In this document: one piece after another, positions 27,704 to 36,647 of the stretch | How positions within the stretch are numbered: position 1 is the stretch's first letter | Layout: every line of letters begins with the position of its first letter | Assembly: GCF_001293525.1 (NCBI RefSeq) | Contig: NZ_BBYR01000029.1 | Span: 24,357 to 88,356, forward strand | Length of the DNA stretch: 64,000 bases | DNA from: Pseudideonella sakaiensis | GTDB taxonomy: Bacteria > Pseudomonadota > Gammaproteobacteria > Burkholderiales > Burkholderiaceae_C | Direction: 5' to 3' | Notes under the pieces: model-generated | The model's database searches: none | What the model was told of the DNA's origin: nothing | What the model saw: the letters and a program-made list of their open reading frames with translations, nothing else | Program-made: the position numbers and the translations under genes

Positions 27704-30450
27704 CCCTGGCGAGCCGGCCGCCCGAGGCCGCGCCGGCCGGTGCCGGCGCAGGCGTGGGCGTGGGCGTGAGCACGGGCCTGCGCGTCGCGCTCGAGGCCGG
27801 CTGGTTGCTCGGTGCCGTCGCGCCGGGCGAGGACGGGCCGCGCGACTGGCGCGCGATCGCGTCGCCGATGCCGGTCGCGGCGGCGCTGGCCGAGGCCGGT
27901 GCCTGGTCGCTCGACGCCGACGGCCCGCCGCGCGACTTCGATGCCGAGACCTGGCACTACCGCCTGGACTTCGACGCCCCGGCCGACGCCGCCGGCGATG
28001 CCGACACCGCCGAGGGCCCCTGGGTGCTCGGCTTCGACGGCCTGGCCACGCTGTGCGAGGTCTGGCTGAACGGCGAGCGCCGGCTCGACAGCCACGGCAT
28101 GTTCCGCCGACGCTGCCTGCGCCTGCCGGCGCTGCGGCGGCGCGGCAACCGGCTGGAGCTGCGCTTCCGCCCGCTGGCCGCGGCGCTGGCCGAGCGCCGC
28201 CCGCGCCCGCGCTGGCGCGTGCCCATGCTCGTGCAGCAGCAGCTGCGCTGGTTCCGCACCACGCTGGTCGGCCGCACGCCCGGCTGGTCGCCGGCGGCGG
28301 CGCCGGTGGGCCCGTGGCGCGGCGTCTGGCTGGAGCGGCGCGACCGCCCCGGGCTGGTCGGCTGCCGCGTCGACGCCCGGCTGGACGCGGTCGCCGACGT
28401 CGGCCGCGTGCAGGTGCGGCTGCGCACGGTCGGCCCCTGGCCGGCCGGTGACCGCCTGCGGCTGCGCCTCGGCGATCGGCAGGTCGAGGCCTGCCCGCAC
28501 CCCGCCGCGGCGGTGGCCGGCGCTGCGGACGCGGCGGCGCCGGCGCGCGACCCGGGCGCCGACGCGGCCGAGACGGACGGCACCCAGGCCTGGGAGGCCA
28601 CGCTCGAGTGGCCCGCGCCGGCCCGCTGGTGGCCGCACACGCATGGCGAGCCGGTGCTGTACGCGCTCGAGCGCGTGCCGGCCGATGGGGGCGCGCCGCA
28701 GCCGCTGGCCCGCGTCGGTTTCCGGCAGGTCGTGCTGGACAGCACGGACGGCGGCTGCACGCTGCGCGTCAACGGCGAGGCGGTGTTCGCGCGCGGCGCC
28801 TGCTGGGTGCCGGCCGACGCGCTGCGCCTGCATGCCGCGCCGCACGCCTATGCGCCGCTGCTGGCCCAGGTGCGCGCGGCCGGCATGAACCTGCTGCGCG
28901 TGCCGGGCACGATGGTCTACGAGCACCCGGCCTTCTACGCGGCCTGCGACGCCGCCGGCGTGATGGTCTGGCAGGACCTGATGTTCGCCAGCATGGACTA
29001 CCCGGACGACGCGGCCTTCGCGGCGGAGGTGGCGCAGGAGGTCGCGCAGCAGCTGGACGACTGGGGCGGGCACGCGTCGCTGGCGGTGGTCTGCGGCAAC
29101 TCGGAGGTGGCCCAGCAGGCCGCGATGTGGGGCGCGCCGCGCGAGGCCTGGTCGCCGCCGCTGTTCGAGCAGGCGATCGCCGCACAGGTGCGCGCGGCGC
29201 GCCCCGGGCTGGCGTGGTGGCCGTCGAGCGCGCAGGGCGGGGACTTCCCGTTCCAGGTCGCGCAGGGCAGCTGTTCCTATTACGGGGTCGGCGCCTACCG
29301 GCGGCCGCTCGACGAGGCGCATGCCGCCGGCCCGCGCTTCGCCACCGAGTGCCTGGCCTTCGCCAACGTGCCCGACGACGCGACCCTGGCCCGCGTGCCC
29401 GGCCTCTCGCTGCGCTCGCCGGTGCATGCGCCGGCGTGGAAGGCGCGCGTGCCGCGCGATCTGGGCGCCGGCTGGGATTTCGACGACGTGCGCGACCACT
29501 ATGCGCAGGCGCTGCTCGGCGAGCCGGTCGAGCCGCTGCGCGCCAGCGACCCGGCGCACTACCTGGCGCTGGCGCGCGCCACCAGCGCCGAGGTGATCGC
29601 GCGCAGCCTCGCGCAGTGGCGGCGCGCCGACAGCCGCTGCGCCGGCGCGCTGGTGTGGACGCTGCGCGACTTCCGCGCCGGTGCCGGCTGGGGCCTGCTC
29701 GACGACCGCGGCCGCCCGAAGGCGGCCTGGCACGGCTTCGCCCGCGCTGCCCGCCCGACCCACCTCGCGCTGATCGACGAGGGCCTGGACGGCCTCGCCG
29801 CGCATGCCCACCACGAGGGCCCCGATGCGATCGACGGCGTGCTGGAGCTGCGCCTCTACCAGCACGACGAGGTGCCCGTCGGCGCCGGCCGCGTGCCGCT
29901 GCGGGTCCCGGCGCGCGGGCGCGCGCGGGTAGGGCTGACGCAGGCGCTGGGCCACTTCATGGACCTGAACGGCGCTTACCGCTTCGGCCCGCGCGCGCTC
30001 AGCTGCGCGGTCGCGCGCTGGTGGCGCTCGCCGGCGGCGGCGGACGCCGCGGCCGCAGCGGCCGCGGACGGCGCCGACGCGGCCCTCGCGCTGGAACCCC
30101 CGCTGGCGACCGCCTGCTGGTTCGCCCCCGGGGGGCTGTCCGCGCGCCGGCCGGAGATCGGCCTCGCGGCCCACGCGCTGCCGGTCGACCCGGCGGCGCC
30201 GGCGCTGCGCCAGGTGCGCATCCGCACGCGCGCGGCGGCCTGGGGCCTGTACGCCGAGTCCGACGGCTGGCGCCCGCGCGACGAGTTCGGCCACCTGCCG
30301 CCCGGCGACGCCGTCACCTGGACCTTCGAGCCGGCCGAGCCGCCGCCCCCCGGCGGCCGCTTGCCCGCGTGGCGCGTGGTGCTGCGGGCGCTCAACACCC
30401 ACCAGGCCGTGGTCGTCGCGGCGCCGGCGGGGCCGGAAGGATCGCCGTGA
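27700..30450 (+). CDS. Glycoside hydrolase family 2 / beta-mannosidase-like protein
   Basis: A 916-residue protein with a GTG start overlapping the ACP stop. There is no obvious signal peptide; the N-terminus has a short Ala/Gly/Val repeat. An N-terminal sugar-binding jelly roll (FDGLATLCEVWLNGERRLDSHG), an immunoglobulin-like domain and a TIM barrel are recognisable. Barrel motifs include NLLRVPGTMVYEHPAFY, GVMVWQDLMFASMDYPDD, GNSE with Glu469 as likely acid/base, and FATECLAF with Glu550 as likely nucleophile. Exo-beta-mannosidases and glucosaminidases are nearest. Its place behind an ACP gene is unusual; it may act on a sugar-linked aminoacyl product or on the adjacent exopolysaccharide. 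Confidence 0.8.
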   Translation: MTLASRPPEAAPAGAGAGVGVGVSTGLRVALEAGWLLGAVAPGEDGPRDWRAIASPMPVAAALAEAGAWSLDADGPPRDFDAETWHYRLDFDAPADAAGDADTAEGPWVLGFDGLATLCEVWLNGERRLDSHGMFRRRCLRLPALRRRGNRLELRFRPLAAALAERRPRPRWRVPMLVQQQLRWFRTTLVGRTPGWSPAAAPVGPWRGVWLERRDRPGLVGCRVDARLDAVADVGRVQVRLRTVGPWPAGDRLRLRLGDRQVEACPHPAAAVAGAADAAAPARDPGADAAETDGTQAWEATLEWPAPARWWPHTHGEPVLYALERVPADGGAPQPLARVGFRQVVLDSTDGGCTLRVNGEAVFARGACWVPADALRLHAAPHAYAPLLAQVRAAGMNLLRVPGTMVYEHPAFYAACDAAGVMVWQDLMFASMDYPDDAAFAAEVAQEVAQQLDDWGGHASLAVVCGNSEVAQQAAMWGAPREAWSPPLFEQAIAAQVRAARPGLAWWPSSAQGGDFPFQVAQGSCSYYGVGAYRRPLDEAHAAGPRFATECLAFANVPDDATLARVPGLSLRSPVHAPAWKARVPRDLGAGWDFDDVRDHYAQALLGEPVEPLRASDPAHYLALARATSAEVIARSLAQWRRADSRCAGALVWTLRDFRAGAGWGLLDDRGRPKAAWHGFARAARPTHLALIDEGLDGLAAHAHHEGPDAIDGVLELRLYQHDEVPVGAGRVPLRVPARGRARVGLTQALGHFMDLNGAYRFGPRALSCAVARWWRSPAAADAAAAAAADGADAALALEPPLATACWFAPGGLSARRPEIGLAAHALPVDPAAPALRQVRIRTRAAAWGLYAESDGWRPRDEFGHLPPGDAVTWTFEPAEPPPPGGRLPAWRVVLRALNTHQAVVVAAPAGPEGSP

Positions 30451-30545
30451 GCGCCCGTCGCGCCGCGGCCGGCGTGATGAATTGGGCTAGGATGCCCCGG
30501 ATGTTGCGGGCTTGGCCGCAGCCGGCCTCGCCCTATCCTTCCCCG

Positions 30546-31904
30546 ATGGGGTCCGACACCGCCGCCATGGCCGACCGCGCGCGCGCCCAGCCCGATCCGG
30601 GCCGGCACGCCGAGGCCGCGCTGCGGCTGCACCGATCTCCTCCCTTGCACGCCGCTCCCCCGTCCTCCGCCTCCTCCTTCGTCCCGGCCGCCGCGCCGGG
30701 GCCGGCTGCCGCCGACGACGGCGCGCCCGCGCCCTCGCTGTCGATCATGGGCATCCGCGGGCTGCCCGCGCGCCACGGCGGTTTCGAGACCTTCGCCGCC
30801 CGCCTCGCCCCCTTCCTGGTGCAGCGGGGCTGGCGCGTCACCGTCTACTGCCAGGAGGAGACGCCGCCGCCCGCGCCGGAAAGCGAGCTCGACGGGGTGC
30901 GCCTGGTGCACCTGCACGTCGGCGCCGACACCGCGTGGAACAGCATCCGCTTCGACCACGCCTGCATCGCGCACGCGCTGCGCGAGCGGCCGCCGCTGGT
31001 GCTCACGCTGGGCTACAACACCGCGCTGCTCGCCCTGCGGCTGCGCCGTGCCGGCATCGTGCACACGATCAACATGGACGGCATCGAGTGGGCGCGCGCG
31101 AAGTGGGGCCCGCTGGCACGCGCCTGGCTCTACCTGAACGAGTGGGCCGGCGCGCTCGGCGCCCACCACCTGTTCGCCGACCACCCGGAGATTTCGGTGC
31201 ACCTGCAGCGCCGCGTGCCGGAGCGCAAGATCACCACCATCCCCTACGGCACCGACCTGATCCAGCAGGCCGATGCGTCGCTGCTCGCGCCCTTCGGGCT
31301 GGAGCCCGGGCGCTACTGCACGCTGATCGCGCGGCCGGAGCCGGAGAACTCGCTGCTGGAGATCGTCGAGGCCTTCTCGGCGCGGCGCCGCGGCGTGAAG
31401 CTGATCGTGCTCGGCAACCTGCGGCCCGAGCGCGTGCGCTACCACGCCCGCGTGCAGGCCGCCGCCAGCGACGAGGTGATCTTCGCCGGCGCGATCTTCG
31501 ATGCCGCGATCGTGCGCGCGCTGCGCCTGTACGGCCTGGTCTACCTGCACGGCCACCAGGTCGGTGGCACCAACCCCTCGCTGCTGGAGGCGATGGGTGC
31601 CGGCAACCCGGTGATCGCGCACGACAACCGCTTCAACCGCTGGGTGGCCGGCGGCAGCGCGCTGTTCTTCGACGACGCGGCCAGCTGCGCGCAGGCGCTG
31701 GACACCGTGCTCGCGCAGCCCGGCCTGCGCCTGCGCCTGGCCGAGGCGGCGACGCGCCGCGCCACCACCGCCTTCCGCTGGGACCGCGTGCTGCAGCGCT
31801 ACGAGACCACGCTGGCCGCACTGCAGCACCCGGTGGACGGCCAGCACCGGCCGCCGCCGGCCAGTTCCTACGACCCGAGCAACTTCATGGACTACGGCCG
31901 ATGA
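30546..31904 (+). CDS. Glycosyltransferase with DUF1972 N-terminal domain (GT4 type)
   Basis: A retaining, GT-B-fold glycosyltransferase of the DUF1972/rhamnosyltransferase group. The conserved start LSIMGIRGLPARHGGFETFA lies well downstream of the first ATG; starts at 30477, 30546 and 30567 are possible and the leader is a low-complexity Pro/Ala stretch. The acceptor domain includes VLTLGYNTALLALRLRRAG and INMDGIEWARAKWG; the donor domain has GTNPSLLEAMGAGNPVIAHD, the EX7E-like nucleotide-sugar site. It opens the exopolysaccharide operon, 95 bp after the GH2 gene, and overlaps the export-protein start by 4 bp. It probably adds an early sugar of the repeat unit. Confidence 0.88.
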   Translation: MGSDTAAMADRARAQPDPGRHAEAALRLHRSPPLHAAPPSSASSFVPAAAPGPAAADDGAPAPSLSIMGIRGLPARHGGFETFAARLAPFLVQRGWRVTVYCQEETPPPAPESELDGVRLVHLHVGADTAWNSIRFDHACIAHALRERPPLVLTLGYNTALLALRLRRAGIVHTINMDGIEWARAKWGPLARAWLYLNEWAGALGAHHLFADHPEISVHLQRRVPERKITTIPYGTDLIQQADASLLAPFGLEPGRYCTLIARPEPENSLLEIVEAFSARRRGVKLIVLGNLRPERVRYHARVQAAASDEVIFAGAIFDAAIVRALRLYGLVYLHGHQVGGTNPSLLEAMGAGNPVIAHDNRFNRWVAGGSALFFDDAASCAQALDTVLAQPGLRLRLAEAATRRATTAFRWDRVLQRYETTLAALQHPVDGQHRPPPASSYDPSNFMDYGR

Positions 31905-32998
31905 ACGCCCAAGCCGCCTCCCTCCGCGCCGTCACGCGGGCGCTGGCCGCGGCGCTGTGCCTCGCGCTCGGCGCCTGCGCCGGCCTGCGCAGCGACCCGT
32001 CCACCCCCCGCGGCAGCGCCACCAGCATCCCGGTGCTGACGCCGGCGGCGGTGGCTGCCGCCGCGCCGGCCGGCAGCGCGCCCGCGCGCGCCGCCGGCAC
32101 TGCCGAACCCCCGGGCTACACCTTCTCCGCAGGCGACGAGTTCGACCTGCGCGTGCCCGACGCGCCGCAGTTCGACCAGACCCTGCGCGTGCGTCCCGAC
32201 GGCAAGGTCAGCCTGCCGGTGATCGGCGCGGTGCAGGCGCTCGGCCGCACGCCGGAGGCGGTCGAGGCGGAGCTGCGCGAGCGCTTCCAGAAGGCCTCGG
32301 GCGCCGGCGTGGAGGGCCAGTACTTCCTGCAGCCGAACGACGAGCTCGAGCTGAAGTTCCCCTACCACTCGAACCTCAACGAGGTGGTGAAGCTGCGCCC
32401 GGACGGCAAGCTGCAGCTGCAGCTGATCGGCACCGTGCAGGCCTCGGGCCTGACGCCCGAGGGCCTGCGCGAGCTGCTGCTCGGCCGCTACGAGCGCGTG
32501 CTGCGCCGGCCCGAGCTCGCCGTGGTGCTGCGCACCGCGACGACGCAGAACGTGCGCCTGCCCGGCGGCGCGATCGGCCGCGCCGGCCTGGCCGGCCTGC
32601 AGCCCACCGTGATCGTGCGCAGCAGCCAGCCGCAGCAGGTCTTCGTCGGCGGCGAGGTGGTGCGCCCCGGCGTGCTGGCCTGGCGGCCGGGCCTGACGGT
32701 GATCCAGGCGGTCGCCGAGTCCGGCTGGTACCTGCCGTCGGCGGAGATCTCCCGCCTGATGGTGCTGCGCCGCACCGACGACAACCGCAGCCAGGTGCTG
32801 CGGCCGGACTTCGGCTACGACCTGAACGGCGAGCAGAAGGCCGACCTGCTGCTGCAGCCCTTCGACATCGTGCTGCTGCCCAGGAACTCCGCGTCGCGCC
32901 TCGCCGATGCGTTGAACCAGTACGTCTTCAACCTGCTGCCGCCGCTGCGCAATTCCTCGCTGGGATTCAGCTACGTGCTGCGCGATCCGACGCCCTGA
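31901..32998 (+). CDS. Polysaccharide export outer-membrane lipoprotein, Wza/OPX type
   Basis: A 365-residue lipoprotein: hydrophobic signal then lipobox LGAC with Cys26. The mature part has two consecutive polysaccharide-export (PES) units: FSAGDEFDLRVPDAPQFDQT with LRVRPDGKVSLPVIG, and LQPNDELELKFPYHSNLNE with KLRPDGKLQLQLIG. Both carry the DG(K)xxLP(V)IG-like pattern. A SLBB-like soluble-ligand domain follows (VFVGGEVVRPGVLAWRPG). It would form the outer-membrane exit channel for the polymer. It overlaps the glycosyltransferase stop by 4 bp. The doubled PES unit is longer than in simple Wza proteins. Confidence 0.9.
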   Translation: MNAQAASLRAVTRALAAALCLALGACAGLRSDPSTPRGSATSIPVLTPAAVAAAAPAGSAPARAAGTAEPPGYTFSAGDEFDLRVPDAPQFDQTLRVRPDGKVSLPVIGAVQALGRTPEAVEAELRERFQKASGAGVEGQYFLQPNDELELKFPYHSNLNEVVKLRPDGKLQLQLIGTVQASGLTPEGLRELLLGRYERVLRRPELAVVLRTATTQNVRLPGGAIGRAGLAGLQPTVIVRSSQPQQVFVGGEVVRPGVLAWRPGLTVIQAVAESGWYLPSAEISRLMVLRRTDDNRSQVLRPDFGYDLNGEQKADLLLQPFDIVLLPRNSASRLADALNQYVFNLLPPLRNSSLGFSYVLRDPTP

Positions 32999-33012
32999 CC
33001 GGGAACCCCTCC

Positions 33013-34404
33013 ATGACCGGCCCCGCCCCGCTCTTCCCCGTCCGTCCGGATGCCCCGGACGGCGAGTTCACGCTGCGCGACCTGCTGCGCCTGGTGGCCA
33101 AGCACGGCTGGGTCGTGCTGGTCTGCCTGCTGGCCGGCGGGCTGGTGGGCGCCGGCATCTACGCGATCCAGAAGCCCGTCTACGCCTCGGTGGCCCGCGT
33201 CTGGGTCAAGACCGAGCAGGGCTCGCCGTCCTTCCTGTCCGGCGTGACGGCCTACCGCGAGCCGCTCTACCCGGACCCGGTGAACCGCCGCATCGAGACC
33301 GAGATGGAGCTGATGCTGACCCGCACCAGCGCCGCCCAGGTGGTGCGCAACCTGAAGGTGCGCCCGGAGCAGCTGCCCAGCACGCCGCTGGCGCAGCTCA
33401 TCGCCGCCAGCGGCCTGGTGGCCGCGAAGCCGGCGAGCGACGGCGCGGCCTCGAACCGGCTGATCGACGATTTCCTGAAGGCCGTGTCGGTCGAGCCGCT
33501 GCGCTCGAAGACGGCCGACACCACCTCCAACATCCTCGAGGTGCGCTTCGAGGCCAGCGACCCGGCGCTGGCGCCGCAGGCGCTGTCGCAACTGATCAGC
33601 AACTACCTCGGCGTGGCCGCGACGCAGAACCGCCAGCTCGGCGAGGAGGCGGCGCGGCTGCTCGGCGCCGAGGTCGAGCAGGCGCGCGGCGAGCTGATGG
33701 CGCTGGACGCGCAGATCGTCGCGCTGGCCTCGCGGCCGCCGCCGCGCGCCGCGGCCGAGGAGGGCAGCGGCAAGCGTGCGCGCTCGGAACGGGGCGAGCG
33801 CGGCGAACGCAGCAGCGAGCGCCGCAGCCGGCGCGAGAACACCTTCGCCGGTGCGCCGGTGGGCAACGAGCAGGCGCTGGCCGCGCTGAAGACGCAGACG
33901 GTGGAGATGCAGGCCGAGCTGGATGCGCTGCGCGAGCTCTACACCGACGATGCCGAGAACGTGCGCACGCTGCGCCGGCGCCTGGAGGCGATGCAGCGCC
34001 GCCTGGCCGAGGGCCTGAGCGCGAGCGTGCAGGCGGTGTCCAGCCTGGGCAGCCTGGAGCGCCAGCGCGCGCTCGCGCAGGACCGCTACAACGAGGTGCA
34101 GAAGAAGCTCGACCAGATCAAGCTCTACCTGCGCCTGAACCCCTCCGATGCCGAGAGCCGGGTGATCGTCGACGCGCCATCCCGGCCGCTCGACGACGAG
34201 GGCAAGAAGCGCGTCGTGGTGGCGCTGATCGGCCCGGTGGCCGGGCTGCTGCTCGGGCTGCTGCTGGCCGGGCTGCGCGAACTGTCCGACCAGCGCCTGC
34301 AGTCGCGCCGCGACGTGCGGCAGGCGCTCGGCCTGCCGGTGCTGGGTGCGCTGCCGCGCCTGCCCGCCGGCGAGCGCCGCCGCCTGGCCGGCGAGGCCCG
34401 CTGA
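33013..34404 (+). CDS. Wzz-type polysaccharide co-polymerase / chain-length determinant
   Basis: A 463-residue inner-membrane protein with the Wzz layout. There is a short cytoplasmic leader, TM1 at about residues 32-54 (HGWVVLVCLLAGGLVGAGIY), a long periplasmic domain with coiled-coil segments (RQLGEEAARLLGAEVEQARG and AALKTQTVEMQAELDALREL), and a C-terminal TM2 (RVVVALIGPVAGLLLGLLLA). A charged, low-complexity Arg/Glu/Ser insertion lies near residues 245-280. The tail after TM2 reads LRELSDQRLQSRRDVRQALG, as in chain-length proteins that contact a BY-kinase domain. It controls polymer length or couples Wzy to export, and lies directly before the ATPase gene. Confidence 0.88.
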   Translation: MTGPAPLFPVRPDAPDGEFTLRDLLRLVAKHGWVVLVCLLAGGLVGAGIYAIQKPVYASVARVWVKTEQGSPSFLSGVTAYREPLYPDPVNRRIETEMELMLTRTSAAQVVRNLKVRPEQLPSTPLAQLIAASGLVAAKPASDGAASNRLIDDFLKAVSVEPLRSKTADTTSNILEVRFEASDPALAPQALSQLISNYLGVAATQNRQLGEEAARLLGAEVEQARGELMALDAQIVALASRPPPRAAAEEGSGKRARSERGERGERSSERRSRRENTFAGAPVGNEQALAALKTQTVEMQAELDALRELYTDDAENVRTLRRRLEAMQRRLAEGLSASVQAVSSLGSLERQRALAQDRYNEVQKKLDQIKLYLRLNPSDAESRVIVDAPSRPLDDEGKKRVVVALIGPVAGLLLGLLLAGLRELSDQRLQSRRDVRQALGLPVLGALPRLPAGERRRLAGEAR

Positions 34405-34426
34405 CGCATCCGAAAGCGAGCGATCC

Positions 34427-35038
34427 ATGGCGAACGACGACAACCTCTCGCTGCCGCGCCTCGGCCTGGCGGTGCTCGACCGGCTGGCCGAGATCCGGCC
34501 CGACGGCCGCGTGGTGCTGGTGACCAGCGCGCGCAGCCGCGAAGGCAAGACCTTCGTGGCGCAGGCCCTGGCCCGCCAGCTGCAGGCCCTGACCGGGGGC
34601 CGCGTGGTGCTGGTCGAGGCGACGCTGACCGGCAAGCCCAAGGGCGGTGCCAGCGGCGGCTTCGCCGGCCTGCTGGCCCAGGGCACGCCGCCCGAGGGCG
34701 CCCTGCGCGCCAGCGAGCGCGAGGGCCTGGACCTGCTGCCGGCCGGCCTCGGCGGCGCCGATGCCGAGCAGGTGCTGTTCCAGCCCGGGCCGGTGGCGCG
34801 CGCGCTGCAGTGGCTGCGCGGCACCCACGACCTGGTGGTGGTGGACGGCCCGAACCTGCCGCGCTGCGGCTCGCTGGCGCTGCAGTCGGATGCGACGGTG
34901 CTGGTGGTCGATGCGGCCGCCACGCCGCGGCGCCGCGTGCAGGAGGCGCTGCTCGCCTCGCGGCTGCCGGCCGCGCAGGTGGCCGGCGTGGTGCTCAACC
35001 GCCAGCCGGGCTACCTCGCCCGCTGGTTCGGCGGCTGA
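34427..35038 (+). CDS. CpsD/BY-kinase-like P-loop ATPase, degenerate
   Basis: A 203-residue cytoplasmic protein starting at ATG 34427, after the Wzz-like gene where a CpsD-type tyrosine autokinase is expected. Walker A is SARSREGKTFVA (Lys41), a normal deviant P-loop. The Walker A' motif, usually IDADLR, reads VEATLTGKP here, lacking the second-magnesium acidic pair. The Walker B region is DLVVVDGPNLPRC. The C-terminal tail has only one Tyr (GYLARWFGG) instead of a tyrosine cluster. It may therefore be an EPS ATPase without autokinase activity. Partnership with the co-polymerase is inferred from order. Confidence 0.8.
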   Translation: MANDDNLSLPRLGLAVLDRLAEIRPDGRVVLVTSARSREGKTFVAQALARQLQALTGGRVVLVEATLTGKPKGGASGGFAGLLAQGTPPEGALRASEREGLDLLPAGLGGADAEQVLFQPGPVARALQWLRGTHDLVVVDGPNLPRCGSLALQSDATVLVVDAAATPRRRVQEALLASRLPAAQVAGVVLNRQPGYLARWFGG

Positions 35039-35063
35039 GCGCGGCCGGGCCGGGAGGCAGGCG

Positions 35064-36647
35064 ATGTCCGGCGGGGCCGCTCCGGCGCTGCGCACCGCGG
35101 CGATCGTCGCCGGGGGCGGGCTGGCCGGCCTCGCGCTGCTCGCCGGCGCGCTGAGCCTGGGCTCGAACGCACTGGCGATCCTGCCGGTGCTGCTGTTCGG
35201 CACGGCCGCGCTGCTGGCCTGGACCGGGCGGCCGCAGTGGCTGCTGGTCGGGGCGGTCTTCTTCACCGCGCCGATCGACATCAGCAAGGCCCTGGTGCCG
35301 CCGATCGCGCAGTTCTATTCGCCCGGGCTGTACCTCACGGTCGGCCACGTCGCGCTGCTCGGGCTGACGCTGCTGTGGCTGGCGCGCCGCCTGCTGGTGC
35401 AGCGCCGGCTGCCGCCGTTCGGGCGGGCCGATGCGGCGGTGCTGGTCTTCCTGGCGCTGGTCTGGTTCGGCGCGCTGCGTTCGCCGCAGGGAGGGCTGGC
35501 GATCGCCTCGGCGCTGTCCTACTCGCTCGCGGTGCTGGCCTTCTACGTGGCCTCGCACGCGATCGACGACCCGGCCGACTGGCGCATGCTGCTGCGCGCG
35601 TCGGTCGCGGTGGTGCTGGTGCAGGCGGTCTGGGTGGCGCTGCAGTTCGTCACCAAGCTGCCGCTGGCGCTGCCCGGCTCGAAAAGCCAGACCGGCGGCG
35701 AGCTGCGCTTCGGCGGCGAGGGCTTCGCGTTCCGGCCCTCGGGCTTCCTCGAGCACCCGAACGCGCTGGCCGACCACATGACGCTGGTGATCCCCGTCGC
35801 GCTGGCGCTGCTGCTGCTCGGGCGGCGGCGCCTGCCGGCGCTGGTGTGGTGGGCGGCGCTGCTGACGCTGGGGGCGGCTGCCTTCCAGCTGCTGCTCAGC
35901 CTGTCGCGCGGCGGCTGGCTCAGCACGGTGGCCGGCTGCCTGCTGGTGATCGCGGTCTACTGGCGGCGCGGCCTGGTGCGCACGCGCCAGATCGCGGCGC
36001 TGGCGGCACTGACCGTGGTCGCGGTGGCGGTGGTGATCGCCGCCTACCCGTCGATCCTGCTGCGCCTGACCGGCGGCGACGACCGGGCGCTGGAGTCGCG
36101 CTCCATCCTCAACAACCAGGCGCTGGCGATCATCCGCACCGCGCCGCTGGCCGGCGTCGGCTTCGGCGCCTACAACCGGGCCGCCTACGAGACCATCGCA
36201 CCGGCCTTCGCGCTGATCTCGCCGGAGTACCAGCAGAGCCTGCTGCGCCTGGTGGTGCACAACCACTACCTGCTGCTGGCGGCCGAGCTCGGCATCCCCA
36301 CCGCGGCCTACTTCGCGCTGCTGCTGCTGGCCTTCCTCAGGCTGCCGTGGACGGTGCGGCGTTGGCAGGACCCGGCGATGTACGCGCTGGCGATCGGGCT
36401 GATCGGCGCGCTGCTGGCGCAGCTGATCTTTCTGAACTCCGACAACTACTACGCCGACATCCGCGTCTACCTGCTGTGGCTGATGCTCGGCGTGCTGCGC
36501 GGCGCCTGCCGCAACGGCCGGCGCGACGAGGCGGCCGGCGACGCCGAGGCCGGGGCATCGGCGCCGGTGCCCGCCCTGCCGGTCGCGGCGCACCCGGCCC
36601 GGCCGGAGCCGGCCACCCCGCGCCTGCTGCCGGCGCCGCGGGGATGA
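35064..36647 (+). CDS. O-antigen ligase/Wzy-type polymerase membrane protein
   Basis: A 527-residue multi-span membrane protein with a GGGAGG-type ribosome site before ATG 35064. The Wzy_C/O-antigen-ligase signature is readable: FRPSGFLEHPNALADHM, LLSLSRGGWLST, then a large periplasmic loop with LTGGDDRALESRS and PLAGVGFGAYNRAAY, and VVHNHYLLLAAELGIPT. Those His/Arg residues belong to the family's catalytic loop. It would polymerise repeat units in the periplasm. The stop overlaps the flippase start by 4 bp. The C-terminal tail after the last helix is Pro/Ala-rich and probably disordered. Polymerase versus ligase cannot be settled from sequence; the context favours polymerase. Confidence 0.85.
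   Translation: MSGGAAPALRTAAIVAGGGLAGLALLAGALSLGSNALAILPVLLFGTAALLAWTGRPQWLLVGAVFFTAPIDISKALVPPIAQFYSPGLYLTVGHVALLGLTLLWLARRLLVQRRLPPFGRADAAVLVFLALVWFGALRSPQGGLAIASALSYSLAVLAFYVASHAIDDPADWRMLLRASVAVVLVQAVWVALQFVTKLPLALPGSKSQTGGELRFGGEGFAFRPSGFLEHPNALADHMTLVIPVALALLLLGRRRLPALVWWAALLTLGAAAFQLLLSLSRGGWLSTVAGCLLVIAVYWRRGLVRTRQIAALAALTVVAVAVVIAAYPSILLRLTGGDDRALESRSILNNQALAIIRTAPLAGVGFGAYNRAAYETIAPAFALISPEYQQSLLRLVVHNHYLLLAAELGIPTAAYFALLLLAFLRLPWTVRRWQDPAMYALAIGLIGALLAQLIFLNSDNYYADIRVYLLWLMLGVLRGACRNGRRDEAAGDAEAGASAPVPALPVAAHPARPEPATPRLLPAPRG

Noticed and set aside
34427..35038. Calling this gene a tyrosine autokinase (wzc/cpsD)
   Set aside because: The Walker A' acidic pair and the tyrosine cluster are missing, so only a BY-kinase-like ATPase is supported.
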